Assembly (NCBI GenBank): GCA_036346275.1
Contig: CM070723.1
Location: forward strand, 50,856,743 to 50,920,742
DNA: 64,000 nt
Direction: 5' to 3'
Source of the DNA: Otatea glauca
Taxonomy: Eukaryota > Streptophyta > Magnoliopsida > Poales > Poaceae
The notes below the pieces were generated by a model. The model made no database searches, was not told the origin of the DNA, and worked only from the letters and a program-made list of their open reading frames with translations. Position numbers and translations under genes: made by a program. Each line of letters starts with the position of its first letter. The stretch's first letter is position 1. Shown piece after piece: positions 44,801 to 55,900 of this stretch.

Positions 44801-45376
44801 TTGCTCAAACTCAAGATGGTCAAAGACTTGGTTTGCTCTCATTTTCGACATGGCAAGATAGTTGCTACTTCTCATCCACCAGTCATTGTTGTGATGATTG
44901 ATACACCAGGACAGCTTTTACAAATAGACATTGTTGGTCTAGCTAGAGTGCAATTAGCGAGTGGGAAGTGGTATGTTCTTGTCATTGTTGATGATTTTTT
45001 GAGATATTCTTGTGTAGTTTTCGTGGCTTCAAAGGATGAGTCTTTTACCCATTTTAGGGGTTTGATCTGTAGAATGTCTATTGAATTCTTTGGTGCCTTA
45101 CAAGCTATATGCAGTGACAATGGCATGGAGTTCAATAACTCCTACTTTGAGAGCTTCCGTGAGGAGTTAGGTAATGAGCATCAGTTCTCTTGTTCATATG
45201 TCCCCCAGCAGAATGGTGTACTGGAGAGGAAGAATAGGACCTTGGTCGAGGTGGTCAAGACGATGCTAGATGAGTACATTACTCTTGAGAAGTTTTGGGT
45301 TGAGGCTGTAGCTACTACTTGTTATGTGTCTAATCGAGTATTCTTGAGAGCATATTTGCACCAAAATTTTTATTAA
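44801..45376 (+). pseudogene. Copia integrase core
   Basis: The 191-codon frame contains the pre-core histidine region and the catalytic core: first Asp in QIDIVGLARV, second Asp in CSDNGMEF, and Glu in PQQNGVLERKNRTL, with 35 residues between the second Asp and the Glu. The catalytic triad itself is intact. The frame stops at 45374-45376, just before the RYGRRPSVSHFRVFGCD-type block that continues in a new frame. Confidence 0.85.
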
Positions 45377-45629
45377 TAGAGATATGGGCGAAGGCCCAGT
45401 GTTTCTCATTTTCGTGTGTTTGGTTGCGATTGTTTCATTTTCAAATCTGGGAACCTAGTTCAGTTCGAGTCACGTTCTCTTGATGGTATCTTTCTAGGTT
45501 ACTTGAGTTCTTCTTATAGCTATAGGGTCTGGAGTTGTGATGAGAATAGGATCATAAATACCTGTGAGGTGACCTTTGATAAGGCTAGTCCAGGAGCTAG
45601 ACCCGATATATCAAGCTCTTCTTCCCTCT
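45377..45629 (+). pseudogene. Copia integrase C-terminal block, cut by the Gypsy insertion
   Basis: The frame reads FGCDCFIFKSGNLVQFESRS, DGIFLGYLSSSYSYRVW and NTCEVTFDKASPG, the conserved block between integrase and reverse transcriptase. It runs up to the CCTCT duplication at 45625-45629, where the Gypsy element starts. The Copia sequence resumes at 60251. Confidence 0.85.
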
Positions 45630-46526
45630 TGTCGGCGTTTTCGGGAGCGCCGGCAAGTAAATTTGTAAGTCTAGGGGGTCGCGCGTTCCACTCCCTGAAT
45701 GGTTAGACTCGTGAGTCCAAGATGTATACTGGTTCGGGCTGAAGGTCCCTACTCCAGTTCGTGTGTGGTGGTGTTGTATTACTCTTGGTACAGATGACTG
45801 CACAAAGTTTTACAAGCGAGAATGCCAATGGCTTAGCGAGATGGGTTTGATAGCGCTCTCTCCCTTTCTTGTTCTTGCTCGTTGCCTCCTCGATCGCTTA
45901 GCCCCGCCTCCTTTTATACGAAGGAAGGCGAGGTTACATCGAGTTAGGAGGAAGCGAGGTGACCTACGCTAGGAGCTCCGGCCTTCGTCCCGTGGATCGG
46001 TCGCCACCCGCCTTGCCCATGCCGGGTTGGTAGCCTTGGTGGTCGGGAGGTTAGGTATTTCCGGAAGTAGCGTGCTTGCCTCTGTGATCCTTGCGAATGC
46101 TGACGTCGAGGTGCGTGACGTTGGTGCTGCCTCGGGAGGGAGCGTGCGCTCGTCTTTGACGTGGATCGGTTGATGGGCCGAAGCTTTGTCTTCTCGATCA
46201 CCGATCTTCTTGGGAAGGAGCCACCGCCTTGTATAGTCGCCCGATTGACCTTATTCGAGGGTACGTGGCGGTAGGCCGATGAGGACCTGACACGCGGCAC
46301 TCGGCGTTCGTCACCTTGGTTTGGTTGGAGTCGGGAGATCCCGCCCCGCCAAGAGGGGTCGGGAGCGCTGTCTGTCGGATTCGCTTCCCGGCGGTCGGGA
46401 GCGGATGCCTTGCGCGGATCTCGCAGCGATTCGGTCGGCGGCGGGCGGCGCGCCTGTTGGTGGAGATATGCTTGAGGCGGCCGCTCGCCGCCGGGCCGTT
46501 GGGGTACCCTTTATTAGTATTCGCCA
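45630..46526 (-). repeat. 3' LTR of the Gypsy element (897 bp)
   Basis: On the plus strand it starts tgtcggcg and ends attagtattcgcca, that is TGGCGAATACT..CGCCGACA on the minus strand. A minus-strand TATA box (tataaaagg) lies at plus 45910-45918. It aligns end to end with the other LTR, with many 1-3 bp differences. Confidence 0.9.
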
Positions 46527-47429
46527 AGAGCCCCGAACTCCCAAGCGATTTCGCAGATTCGGTTGGGGTTGAACTTGGACGAAAGTGGTGGCCGGCTGGT
46601 AGGTCGGTCCACCGATCCGTTAAGCGATTTCCGTCGGTGCTTCGTTGATCCGACACTGTCCCGGAGTTTGGCCGGGCATTTGAACCGCCGGGCTTTACTT
46701 GCCTCGTTGCGCATGCCGAGCATAGTTTGGCGCCGCTACCGCTCGTCTTCTTGGCTGCCTCGGGTTTCGGTGAAGGATGCTTCGCTTTTCGGCACCGCAT
46801 TTACTCGAGACGCTTAGCCTCCCTTCGTCCGATATATATATCCGTATACTGTAGCTTGCTTGAAGGGGCGAGCTTTTCTTTTTGTTCTTTCAAATGGCTT
46901 CAGACATCCTCTAGTCTTTAGCTTCGCGATGGCGTCACGGTGGAAGAAGAAGATCCTCCGCCGAAGCTTTGGGCTGAGTTCGACCAGCGATGGCCGAGCT
47001 CGAGGAGGAAGAAGCTGCCCGCGACGCTTCGCTGACGCTACCGCTTGAGGCCGCCCGAGGCTCGAGGTGGTAAGGGGCCCTTCGAGGCGATGGCGCAAGG
47101 CGCCGACCGTGAGCGGTGCGGCCGCGCCGATGTCGCTGAACGGCAGCGTGAGGCATCGGCGTGTTGCTTCGCGGCCGTGGCGGTATCCGTCGACGACCGC
47201 AAGGCCTACCAAAGATGCCGCCGGTGCCACCGATGCCGCACGGATGTTTGATAGGTTCTAGGCGTGGGTAGAGTCCTGCCGTGGTGCAACGTGGCCACTC
47301 TTGTATCTCGCTGCATCGTGTGTAAAGTTGTGTAAAGTTTGAGCCTGTTGGCCTATAATGAAATTTTCTTTTTCTTTATGAAAATGTCTTTGCGATGAGT
47401 TTGCTTTAATTTTAATCGTTGTGGACGGT
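46527..47429 (-). other. Gypsy 3' untranslated region next to the LTR
   Basis: On the minus strand gggagttcggggctc directly precedes the LTR and probably serves as polypurine tract. The remaining sequence is GC-rich with short overlapping ORFs on both strands and no recognisable domain. Confidence 0.5.
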
Positions 47430-48770
47430 GCCTTGGTCGACAGGGCGACCGGATGCCTCTGTGAGGTTCGGGTGTCCGAGTGCTCGTTTAACGTCGTAGC
47501 TAGACAGTGCCTTGGTCGGCAAGGACGACCGGATGCCTCTGTGAGGTTCGGGTGTCCGAGTGCTCGTTTAACGTCGTAGCTAGACAGTGCCTTGGTCGGC
47601 AGGGACGACCGGATGCCTCTGTGAGGTTCGGATGTCCGAGTGCTCGTTTAACGTCGTAGCTAGACAGTGCCTTGGTCGGCAGGGACGACCGGATGCCTCT
47701 GTGAGGTTCGGATGTCCGAGTGCCTTGGTCGGCAGGGCGGCCGGATGCCTCTGTGAGGTTCGGTGTCCGAAGTGCCTTGGTCGGCAGACGGCCGGATGCC
47801 TGTGAGGTTCGGGTGTCCGAGTGCTCGCTTAACGTCGTAGCTAGACGGTGCCTTGGTCGGCAGGACGACCGGATGCCTCTGTGAGGTTCGGGTGTCCGAG
47901 TGCCTTGGTCGGCGGGGCGGCCCGATGCCTCTGTGAGGTTCGGTGTCCGAGTGCCTTGGTCGGCGGACGACCGGATGCCTCTGTGAGGTTCTGGTGTCCG
48001 AGTGCCTTGGTCGGCGGGACGACCGGATGCCTCTGTGAGGTTCGGTGTCCGAGTGCCTTGGTCGGCAAGGACGACCGGATGCCTCTGTGAGGTTCGGATG
48101 TCCGAGTGCCTTGGTCGGCGGGACGGCCGGATGCCTCTGTGAGGTTCGGTGTCCGAGTGCCTTGGTCTGCAGGACGACCGGATGCCTCTGTGAGGTTCGG
48201 ATGTCCGAAAGTGCCTTGGCCTGGCGGACGACCGGATGCCTCTGTGAGGTTCGGTGTCCGAGTGCTCGCTTAACGTCGAAGCTAGACGGTGCCTTGGTGG
48301 CAGGGGCGATCGGATGTCTCTGTGAGGTTCGGTGTCCGAGTGCTCGCTTAACGTCGTAGCTAGACAAAGCCTTGGCTGGCGGGGACGACCGGATGCCTCT
48401 GTGAGGTTCGGATGTCCGAGTGCTCGCTTAACGTCGTAGCTAGACGGTGCCTTGGTGGCGAGGACGACCGGATGCCTCTCGTGAGGTTCGGATGTCCGAG
48501 TGCCTTGGTGGCAGGACGACCGGATGCCTCTGTGAGGTTCGGGTGTCCGAGTGCTCGCTTAACGTCGTAGCTAGACAGCTGCCTTGGTGGCGGGGACGAC
48601 CGGATGCCTCTGTGAGGTTCGGATGTCCGAGTGCCTTGGTCGGCAGGACGACCGGATGCCTCTGTGAGGTTCTGGTGTCCGAGTGCCTTGGTCGGCAGGA
48701 CGACCGGATGCCTCTGTGAGGTTCGGGTGTCCGAGTGCTCGCTTAACGCCGTAGCTAGACGTGAGTGCTC
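47430..48770. repeat. Two-module tandem array in the Gypsy 3' region (about 21 units)
   Basis: Module A, about 52 bp, contains ccttggtcggcagg, cgaccggatgcctctg and tgaggttcggatgtccga. Module B, about 27 bp, reads gtgctcgcttaacgtcg and tagctagac. A occurs about 21 times; B follows some A copies but not others, giving units of about 52 and 80 bp. The 235-codon minus-strand frame (47660-48367) is a product of the repeat. Tat/Ogre elements are known to carry such arrays in their 3' region and to seed satellite DNA. Confidence 0.85.
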
Positions 48771-48945
48771 GCCACCGTCGTAGCCGGACGTGAGTGCTCG
48801 CCACCGTCGTGGCTGGACGTGAGTGCTCGCTACCGCCGTAGCTGGACGTGAGTGCTCGCCACCGTCGTCGTAGCCGGACGTGAGTGCTCGCTACCGTCGT
48901 AGCTGGACGTGAGTGCTCGCTACCGTCGTGGCCGGACGTGGGGCA
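48745..48945. repeat. 30-bp minisatellite (six units)
   Basis: The unit ggacgtgagtgctcgc plus caccgtcgtagc occurs about six times with a period of 29-32 bp. Its gtgctcgc and cgtcgtagc parts resemble module B of the adjoining array, so it may have grown out of that module. Confidence 0.75.
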
Positions 48946-49700
48946 TCCTTCTCGAGTCCTCGCCGGGCGAGGGTAGCTGCGCGAGGAATGGCGCCGCCTA
49001 TCCCACATGTATACCCCATCCGCAGTGTGGGACCGGAGGGGATGAGCGGCGCGCCACTGCGTTGGTTTGAACGCCGTGCTCGTGGAGCTAATAGCGGTAG
49101 TCCGAGTGGGTCTGGGAGGTCCCGCCCAGGGGGACCCTTTCGAGCGGACGGTCCCAGAGTAGGGTGTCCCGCCCCGCTGTGGGGCGACCCATAAAAACCT
49201 TTCTACTCAATCCCAGATGGACTCTAGGTCGTCCGCCACCCAGAGCACACCGTGGTGTCGCCATTGATGAGCTCCCGGAGAGTGTGAAGTATGGTCTCGG
49301 GCGAGTAGAGGTGATTAGGCCGTCACCGACCTAACCGAGGGCCCACCGTGGGGCTCACCTCATACCGCCTCTTGCTCAAGTTTTGTGGGCGCTTTATACC
49401 CATCCGCGGGTAGGCCTTTTGAACCCACACCTCGCTGGGCCTGGCGCAAGCCACAAAGCTTTTGCCGCCTTGGGCCGCAGCCGCCCGTGGACTTCGCGCG
49501 CCGGAGCAACTGCTCCGCCAAAGGCGAGACCGAGAGGTTACGGACACGTTGTTCGGGGCGCGCCTTTATGGCCCTTGACGCTGACAAGACAGGATTAAAA
49601 GCGGAGTGGTATTGGAAACCGAGTTACCAGTCGCGCGCGACAGACGAGGGTGGTCGCGACGCCGCTTGACGGGCGCTGCTGGCCGGCGTTCGCTCGTCCT
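48946..49700. other. Gypsy spacer upstream of the opposite-strand gene
   Basis: GC-rich spacer with short ORFs in several frames and no recognised domain. It leads to the TATA box at 49702 and so may serve as promoter region of the plus-strand gene. Confidence 0.4.
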
Positions 49701-49701
49701 C

Positions 49702-49709
49702 TATAAATA
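49702..49709 (+). promoter_or_regulatory. TATA box of the Gypsy opposite-strand gene
   Basis: The phrase cctctataaatacgcc lies 140 bp before the ATG at 49843. The 5' leader between them is pyrimidine-rich (tcttgccctctctcgctcgc), a normal plant leader. This indicates that the antisense gene has its own promoter. Confidence 0.6.
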
Positions 49710-49842
49710 CGCCCGTGGGTGCTTTCGAGTGGTCACGCTTTCTTGCCCTCTCTCGCTCGCCTCAAAACAAGAAGAGCACCAGAGAGCTAAGGAAAGAAAA
49801 CCCCACCTTTCTTTCTCACCTTCCGATCGTCTCCCACTGAAG

Positions 49843-52800
49843 ATGTCGTGGCGAGTGCTCGCGCAAGACACCGCGGCGCTTCGGCTTGGTGAAGAAGGGC
49901 TTCTCATGCCGCAGACCTTCCTACCGAGGGTGCCGATCGGGCTACCACCCACGCCGTGGCGACGAGATCGTGGTGCCCGCCTCGTTCTTCGAGCGCTTTG
50001 GCTCGCCACCGCACCCGCTCGTCCGGGGCTATTGTTTCATTACAAGGTGGAGGTGCACCATCTCAACCCCAATGGGGTCCTCCACATCGCCATCTTCATC
50101 ACGCCAGGCGGCCTTCTTGGGGATCGAGCCGACCGGGCGTTGTGGAGGCACTTCTTCCGTGCAAGGCTCGAAGGACAAAGCCGCCGACGCCGCGCGCCTG
50201 GTGGCTCGCCTCCACCGCCCGGTCGGAGCACGGAGTACTGGAGGTAAAGCTGCCTCGCTCAACAAGGGTCGGCGTTCAATGGCTCTACGCTCAAACGTCG
50301 GCGACAGCGCCTCGTTTCACCGAGAGCTTCCCATGGCGGAGGAACGTGGAACTGGGCGCCAAAAGAGGGAGAAGAACAAGCCGACCACGATCGTGGAGCG
50401 ATCGGGGCTCAAAGGAGGCGGGCTCACACGGGACGTGGTTGTGCGCGCCTTCATGGGGATGCGTGCAACCACTTGTGCACGTGCCGCACTTCTGCTCCGT
50501 ATGCGGGCCGTCCGACCGGGCGAGGATGGCGAACCCGAGCTGGCCGCTGTCGAGGTGGAGGCTCGGGTGGCGGCCGCACGGGCGGAGCGCCATCGTGGCC
50601 GCGGATGGCCACCCGAGCCATTCTCGCGCTTTTTCGCCAACCGTAAGCCGGTGAAATTCCTTTCGCTTTCTTTCTTTGTCCTTCGTGACTTGACCGACAT
50701 TCCCGCATCCTCTCGGGGCTCATGGGGATGTCTTCCCGTGCGCCGCCCCCGGGATAAGGAAGCGCGAGGCCGCCCGGCGAGGACTAGAGGTCGACTCCTC
50801 CCGCAAGAAGCGGAAGGAGGAAAGGAGGAGGAAGAAAAGTAAGGAACGCTACGCGCGGCAAAGCGCGCGCGAGGATGTGTCGAGACCACCGCCGTGGGGA
50901 CAACCTCCATCGACAACGCGGAGTGCCTCCGCCACCCCTATGGTGGGTTTTTTCCGACCGCCGATCGGGCGGCGCCCGAGCGTGGACTCGGCCGAGGGCG
51001 GCATCACGGGCCCGTGGCCATGGATCCCAGTGGGGTGATCTTGCGCTATGGCCGCCGCAGCGGCCTCGGCCGAGGTGGCTTCAGGAAGCGACGGCCGACT
51101 GACTTGGCGGGGGCGGCAAAGAGGGCGCGCGTGCCACGCACCCGCCGGCCTTGTAAGTGTATTATTATTTTATTTTTGGAGCATTTTTCTTTTGGCAAAG
51201 CCACCCGAGCGACTTTGAATCTTTGCAATGTGCGCGCTTATACTGGGTGATCGTGGGCGTGCCACATCGGCCCCGCAAGTAACGGGCGCCGTGATTTCGT
51301 GACCCGGTTGGGTCGGCGAAGGTCGCGGCGTCGGCGCTCGAGGGCGGTCGCCGAGAGGGACAGAGCCCCACCCGGAGGTCGTGCCCAAGAAGAACTTCCG
51401 CCGCCTCGGCGGTCTCTCCGACGACGTGATCGCTGCTTCGAGGATGAGACAATGGCGTCGCCGTGATCGCGCCGGCCGTGGCGGAGCCGACGACGGAGGT
51501 GCCCGACCGCCCTGTGGGGAGGTGCCGACCGATGCCCTCAGCGCAGTCGCCGAGGATTCGAAGGTTGACCTCGCCACCCTTGCCCATGGTGCTTTGGACG
51601 GTGGCGCCCGCCCGAACAGGCGAAGCGGAGGCGCCACGGTGTAATTCCGGTCGGGCATCATGGGTGAGGCGGAGGAGAGCGAGTAGGCCACCCTTCTGCA
51701 AGGCGCTACTGGACGCCGGCCGAGATAGGCGATCCGCGAAGGTCCGCCCTTGCTCAAGTCTTCCACCAGTATACTGGATATGATGGTCGGGGAGTCCACC
51801 ACGCCTGTAGGTCACCAAAAGTTCTAATTGCTGTACATTTTTGATAGTTCTTCCGCGCGACTAATCTGAGTGTCCACATTTTTGCAAAGACTTGCGGGCT
51901 CGCCGTCGCGTCGGTCGAGCTCTCGCAGCTCAGACCCGATCAATGCGGCGTGCCGCAATGAGGAGTGCAGCTGCGCGCTTGAGTCGCGCTTAGCCCAGAG
52001 GCCCAGGGCATTAGGCGGTCGGAGGCGGTGGTGATCCGCCAAGGATTTGAAGAGGCCACAAAGGCCCTTCATGATGAGCGCCAGAGCCGAGGCTTTGAGG
52101 GCGAAAGTGGCGGAACCGAGTCCTCCCGATGGAGGTCACCGAGGCCAAGGATGCCGCCGCCGCGGAGGGGATCGCGCAGACGCAGTAACACGCCCGCGAC
52201 CGAGCGAACAAGGCTCGGGGACGCCGCCGAGTTCGCCCGAAGCGCGATCGCCGTATGAGCCGCCGAGCCAAGACTTCATACGAGGCGCCAAGTCGGAAGC
52301 CGGCAATCGACCAACTCCGCGCGGTAAGTGTCTCAATTCTTCAATTAAGTTTGGGGGTGCGACCCACAGGCGAACTTATCCAAAATCTCCGCACCGCAGA
52401 GGCGCAGAAGAATCGAAGTCGCCGTGGAGGCGCAGAGAACGGCCGGACGCCCGCGACGTGGCGATCGTGGCGGACGAGGCCCGGCGGCGTTGAAGGTTGC
52501 CGAGGACGGTCGGGCGAGATGAGCGCCGAGCCGAGGCCCTCCGCAAGGCCGGCCGGGAGGTCTGTGATCGATCCTTGGAGCCGGGGTAGGCCCGAGTGCC
52601 TTGCCTCGCTGGCCCGGTGCGGATCGTAGAAGAGGCGGTGGTCACCGGCGCCGCGCTTGAGCTTCATCGGCGCTGGTCAACACCATCTCGCACTACGACG
52701 GCATCGACCTCGCGGTGGTGAGTAGCGGCATCGCTGAACCGGACCGACGACGCAGGTCGACAGTGTTCGAGCTTGGTCGAGCCGCATGCTCGAGATCGCC

Positions 52801-52890
52801 ACCACGCCCCGCCCGAGGTCGCCTTCAAGATGCTGTGTCCTCCTCCTCCGTGCGGCCGCCACCGTGAAGAAGAGGAAGAAAGAAGTTAGC
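49843..52890 (+). pseudogene. Additional antisense gene of the Gypsy element, Transposase_28-like (PF04195) protein
   Basis: The ATG at 49843 opens a frame that, after frameshifts near 49890 and 50030, reads VPASFFERFGSPPHPLVRG and then HHLNPNGVLHIAIFITPGG, the signature of the plant 'putative gypsy type transposon' domain. Further downstream come a Pro/Arg-rich part, REGRG-like basic stretches and, from about 51880, Ala/Glu/Arg-rich coiled-coil-like sequence, ending near 52890 in KKRKKEV. The gene lies opposite to gag-pol, between integrase and the 3' LTR, as in Grande-type elements. It is broken by many small indels. Its function is unknown in any family member. Confidence 0.75.
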
Positions 52891-53590
52891 CCCCTTTTTT
52901 TTTTGCAAAGACGTTGTGTAAACGATCGTAAGTAATTGTAAGCTCGGTTTGCCTCTTTGCTCTCCTTTGCGTTTGGGTTTGACCGACCATAGCCTCAAGG
53001 ACCACGGGTCGCTTATGCGTAGGTCGGGTCAATTTGAGAGGGCCGAAGAGGATAGGAGTCTTGTTTATGCGGTAGTTACGCGCACTCATGGGGGTTCGGA
53101 GTGTTCCCGATCGGCCAAGGGTTTTTCCACTCGGGCACTTCCTTCTTCCGCAAAGTGCTACTTAGCAACCATAGCCCGGGGCGAGGCCGTGCGCTCGGTC
53201 GAGAGGGTTACCGCTGGGATAGACTTTGTGACTAGTCGGGTCACCGACCCACATGAGTACGTGAGTTAGCCGAGTTCGTGTGGGGGAAGATTGTTCCCAA
53301 TCGACCAAGGGTCATCCCACTCAGGTGCTTCCTTCTTCCGCGGAGTGCTACTGGGCAACCATAGCCGGTGGCGTGGGCCGTAGCACTGGTCGAGAGGGTT
53401 ACCGCCGGGAGACCTCGTGGTCGGTGGGTCACCGACCGCACAGACACCATCCGAGCGCTCGAACGGGCGCCGGGCAGCCCCGAGTCGTCACGTGGCGACC
53501 AGGTGCTCGGTTGGGAGAAAGGCAAAGACTTATACCAGGAAAAAAGAAAAGAGCTTAGGGATAGAATCGCCTTAACTTTTCAATGTTCCG
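52891..53590. repeat. Gypsy spacer with a 189-bp direct duplication
   Basis: The phrase gttcccgatcggccaagggt (near 53103) returns as gttcccaatcgaccaagggt (near 53292). Similarity extends through cttccttcttccgc, gcaaccatagcc, tcgagagggttaccgc and ggtcaccgacc. It lies between the antisense gene and the integrase end. Confidence 0.7.
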
Positions 53591-54760
53591 CATTAGGAGG
53601 ATGCGATCATCGGCGCCCTTGAGTCGGAAGGTGCCAGTCTGAGAACTTCCACGACGGTGAAAGGACCTCCTGTGGGGCGCCACCTGTGCTTATCTTTGGT
53701 TGTCCGACTCGACGCAGAACCAAGTCGCCAATACCAAGGATCGCCTCGAACTTGGCGGCCGTGGTAGCGACGCAGGCTTGTTGATATCCGCCGACCGCAG
53801 ACGGCCACGCCGCGCGCTCGCCGAGCCGGTCGATGGCGTCTTGTTGCGGGCGAGCCCCGAGCCTCATCGAAGGCTTGCAATCTCGGGAGCCGTATTCCGT
53901 GTCGATGGGCAAAACGGCCGGGCCAACACCATAAAGAAGGGTGTGAACCCGGTCGCCGGTCGGCGTGGTCCGCAGACTCCAGAGGACGGAGGCGGCTCGG
54001 CTACCCAGCCACCGCGAAATGCTTGAGCCGATCGAAGATCCGCGGCTTGAGTCCTTGAAGGATCATGCCGTTAGTGCGCCGACCGCCGTTAGTCCGCAGA
54101 TGGCTATCGCGCCCAATCGACACGGATGTTGAAGTCGCCACGAACTCGAAATTCCTTCCCGTGAATCGTGTTCCGTTTGGTGATGATGGAGTTTGGGACT
54201 CCAAACCTAAAAACGATGTCGCGGAAGAAGATGGCCGCTTGTACCGACGTGGCGCCACGACCGCTTGGCCTCTATCCACTTGGTGAACTTATCTACCGCG
54301 ACGAGCGGTGGGTGAAGCCTCGGCGCTTTCTGAAGGCTCGACCAAATCGAGTCCCAGACGGCAAAAGGCCACGTGATGGGGATCGTCTCAGAAGCTTGGT
54401 CGGCAAATGCGTCTGCGAGCAAAGAATCGCATCCTTCGCAGTGCGCACGATATGCTCGGCGTCGACACACGGTGGTTGGCCAAGAGAAACCTTGTCGAAA
54501 GGCCTTTCCCACAAGAGATCGGGTGCTTGCGTGGTGACCGCAGACTACGTGTGTATGTCGTCCAAAGCACTGTTTTCCTTGGTCGGTCAAGATACATTTT
54601 TGGAGGACCGGAGGGACTCCTTTGTAGAGGTCCAGGCGATCAGACAAAGGATTTTGCCCGCCGGGCGAGGCGCCGGCCTCGGTCGGGTCGGGGAAGTGAC
54701 CCGTCCACAAACGGTCGATGTAGGGCCTCCTCCACGGACTCAAGTGCTAGCACACCACGG
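53591..54760 (-). pseudogene. Gypsy integrase
   Basis: On the minus strand SETIPITWPFAVWDS and LVAVDKFTKWIEAK (about 54270-54370) mark the start of the catalytic core; the Asp of VDKF is the first catalytic residue. The later part (about 54030-54190) contains FTGRNFEFV and NGMILQGLKPRIFD, the block around and after the catalytic Glu. Many 1-bp indels disrupt it, for example between the zinc finger and the core. Confidence 0.85.
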
Positions 54761-55900
54761 GCGATCCGCCAAGTCTACGCCCGACCGCGCGTCGGCCGGG
54801 CGGCGATCGGCCGATTGGTCGGTGGCCGCCCACCGCCGAGTCCACCGACAATGGCCGCAGGAGGTCGAGAGCGAAGATCCCGGCGGGGCGGGCTCTGCTG
54901 GAGGCAAGATTGGCCAGTGATCGGCCTCGCCATTGTAGCGTCGGTAGCTATGGTGAAGCTCGAAACCCTTGAACGCTCCTCGCCGGGCGTATTTCGACAA
55001 GACACGGCCATGCGGGCGTCTCGGCCCGCAGCCTTCATGACTTGGTCGACGACAAGCTTGGAGTCCCCGTGGACGTAGAGCCGGCGGGCACCGAGGTCGG
55101 CAGCGATCCGGAGACCGTTGACGAGAGCCTCGTACTCGGCAATGTTGTTGGTCGCGTCGAAGAGCAACCTAATGGCGACAGCTGAAGCTCGAGCGGGGAG
55201 ATGATGATTTACTCCGCGCCGCGCCATTCTTGGTGTAAGACCGTCGAAGTACATTGTCGATACTGGGTCTTCGACCACTGGTGGTGCCTGGGCTTCGGTC
55301 CACTCGGCGACGAAGTCGGCCAGAGCCTGCGACTTGATCGCCGTCCGAGGGACGTATATTATGCCATGGCCGCTAAGCTCGAGCGCCCATTTGGCTATCC
55401 TTCCTGAGGCATCGCGATTGTGGATGATCTCGCCTAGTGGGGACGTGGTCACCACAGTGATGGCGTCTTGATCGAAGTAGTGAACGAGTTTCCTCTTTGC
55501 GATGAGCACCGCGTGGAGTAACTTCGCACTGTGGGTACCGAGTCTTGACTCGGAAAGTACCTCATCGATGAAGTAGACCGCCGTTGTACCTTGAGCTCAC
55601 GGCCTTCTTCTGCTCGCTCCACCACGAGGGCCGCGCTGACGACTTGGGTAGTGGCAGCGATGTAGAGGAGCAGCGGTTCACCCGTGCCGGGCGACGGGAT
55701 CGAGGCGAGGACAGAAGGCCTTCAAGCGGGTGAGGGCCTCCCGAGCCTCGTGTCCAATCAAGCGGTCGGATTTCTTGAGCAGCACAGAGCGGCATTCGCG
55801 TTACGAGGCGAGACACGAAAGCGGCTCAAAGCCGCCAGCATCCGTCCACCTCTGGACCCCTTTGAGGTTGCCGACCGGCCCATCCTTGCGATCGCGAGAT
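54761..55900 (-). pseudogene. Gypsy RNase H region
   Basis: The 244-codon minus-strand frame (55509-54775) contains HYFDQDAITVVTTSPLGEII, SQALADFVAEWTEAQ, FDATNNIAEYEALVNGLRIA and LYVHGDSKLVVDQVMK. The ADFVAEWTE block followed by a second RNase H-like domain is typical for the Tat lineage, which carries an added RNase H. The frame is the best preserved part of the element. Confidence 0.9.

Noticed and set aside
46198..46800. 200-codon minus-strand ORF across the Gypsy 3' LTR
   Set aside because: It spans the LTR and adjacent untranslated DNA; the equivalent frame is not kept in the other LTR.
47660..48367. 235-codon minus-strand ORF with repeated GHRTSQRHP-type units
   Set aside because: It is the translation of the tandem array; unit-length changes switch frames and no domain is present.
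47430..48945. Possible CRISPR-like regular repeats
   Set aside because: The repeats are longer than CRISPR repeats, lack unique spacers and lie inside a plant retrotransposon.
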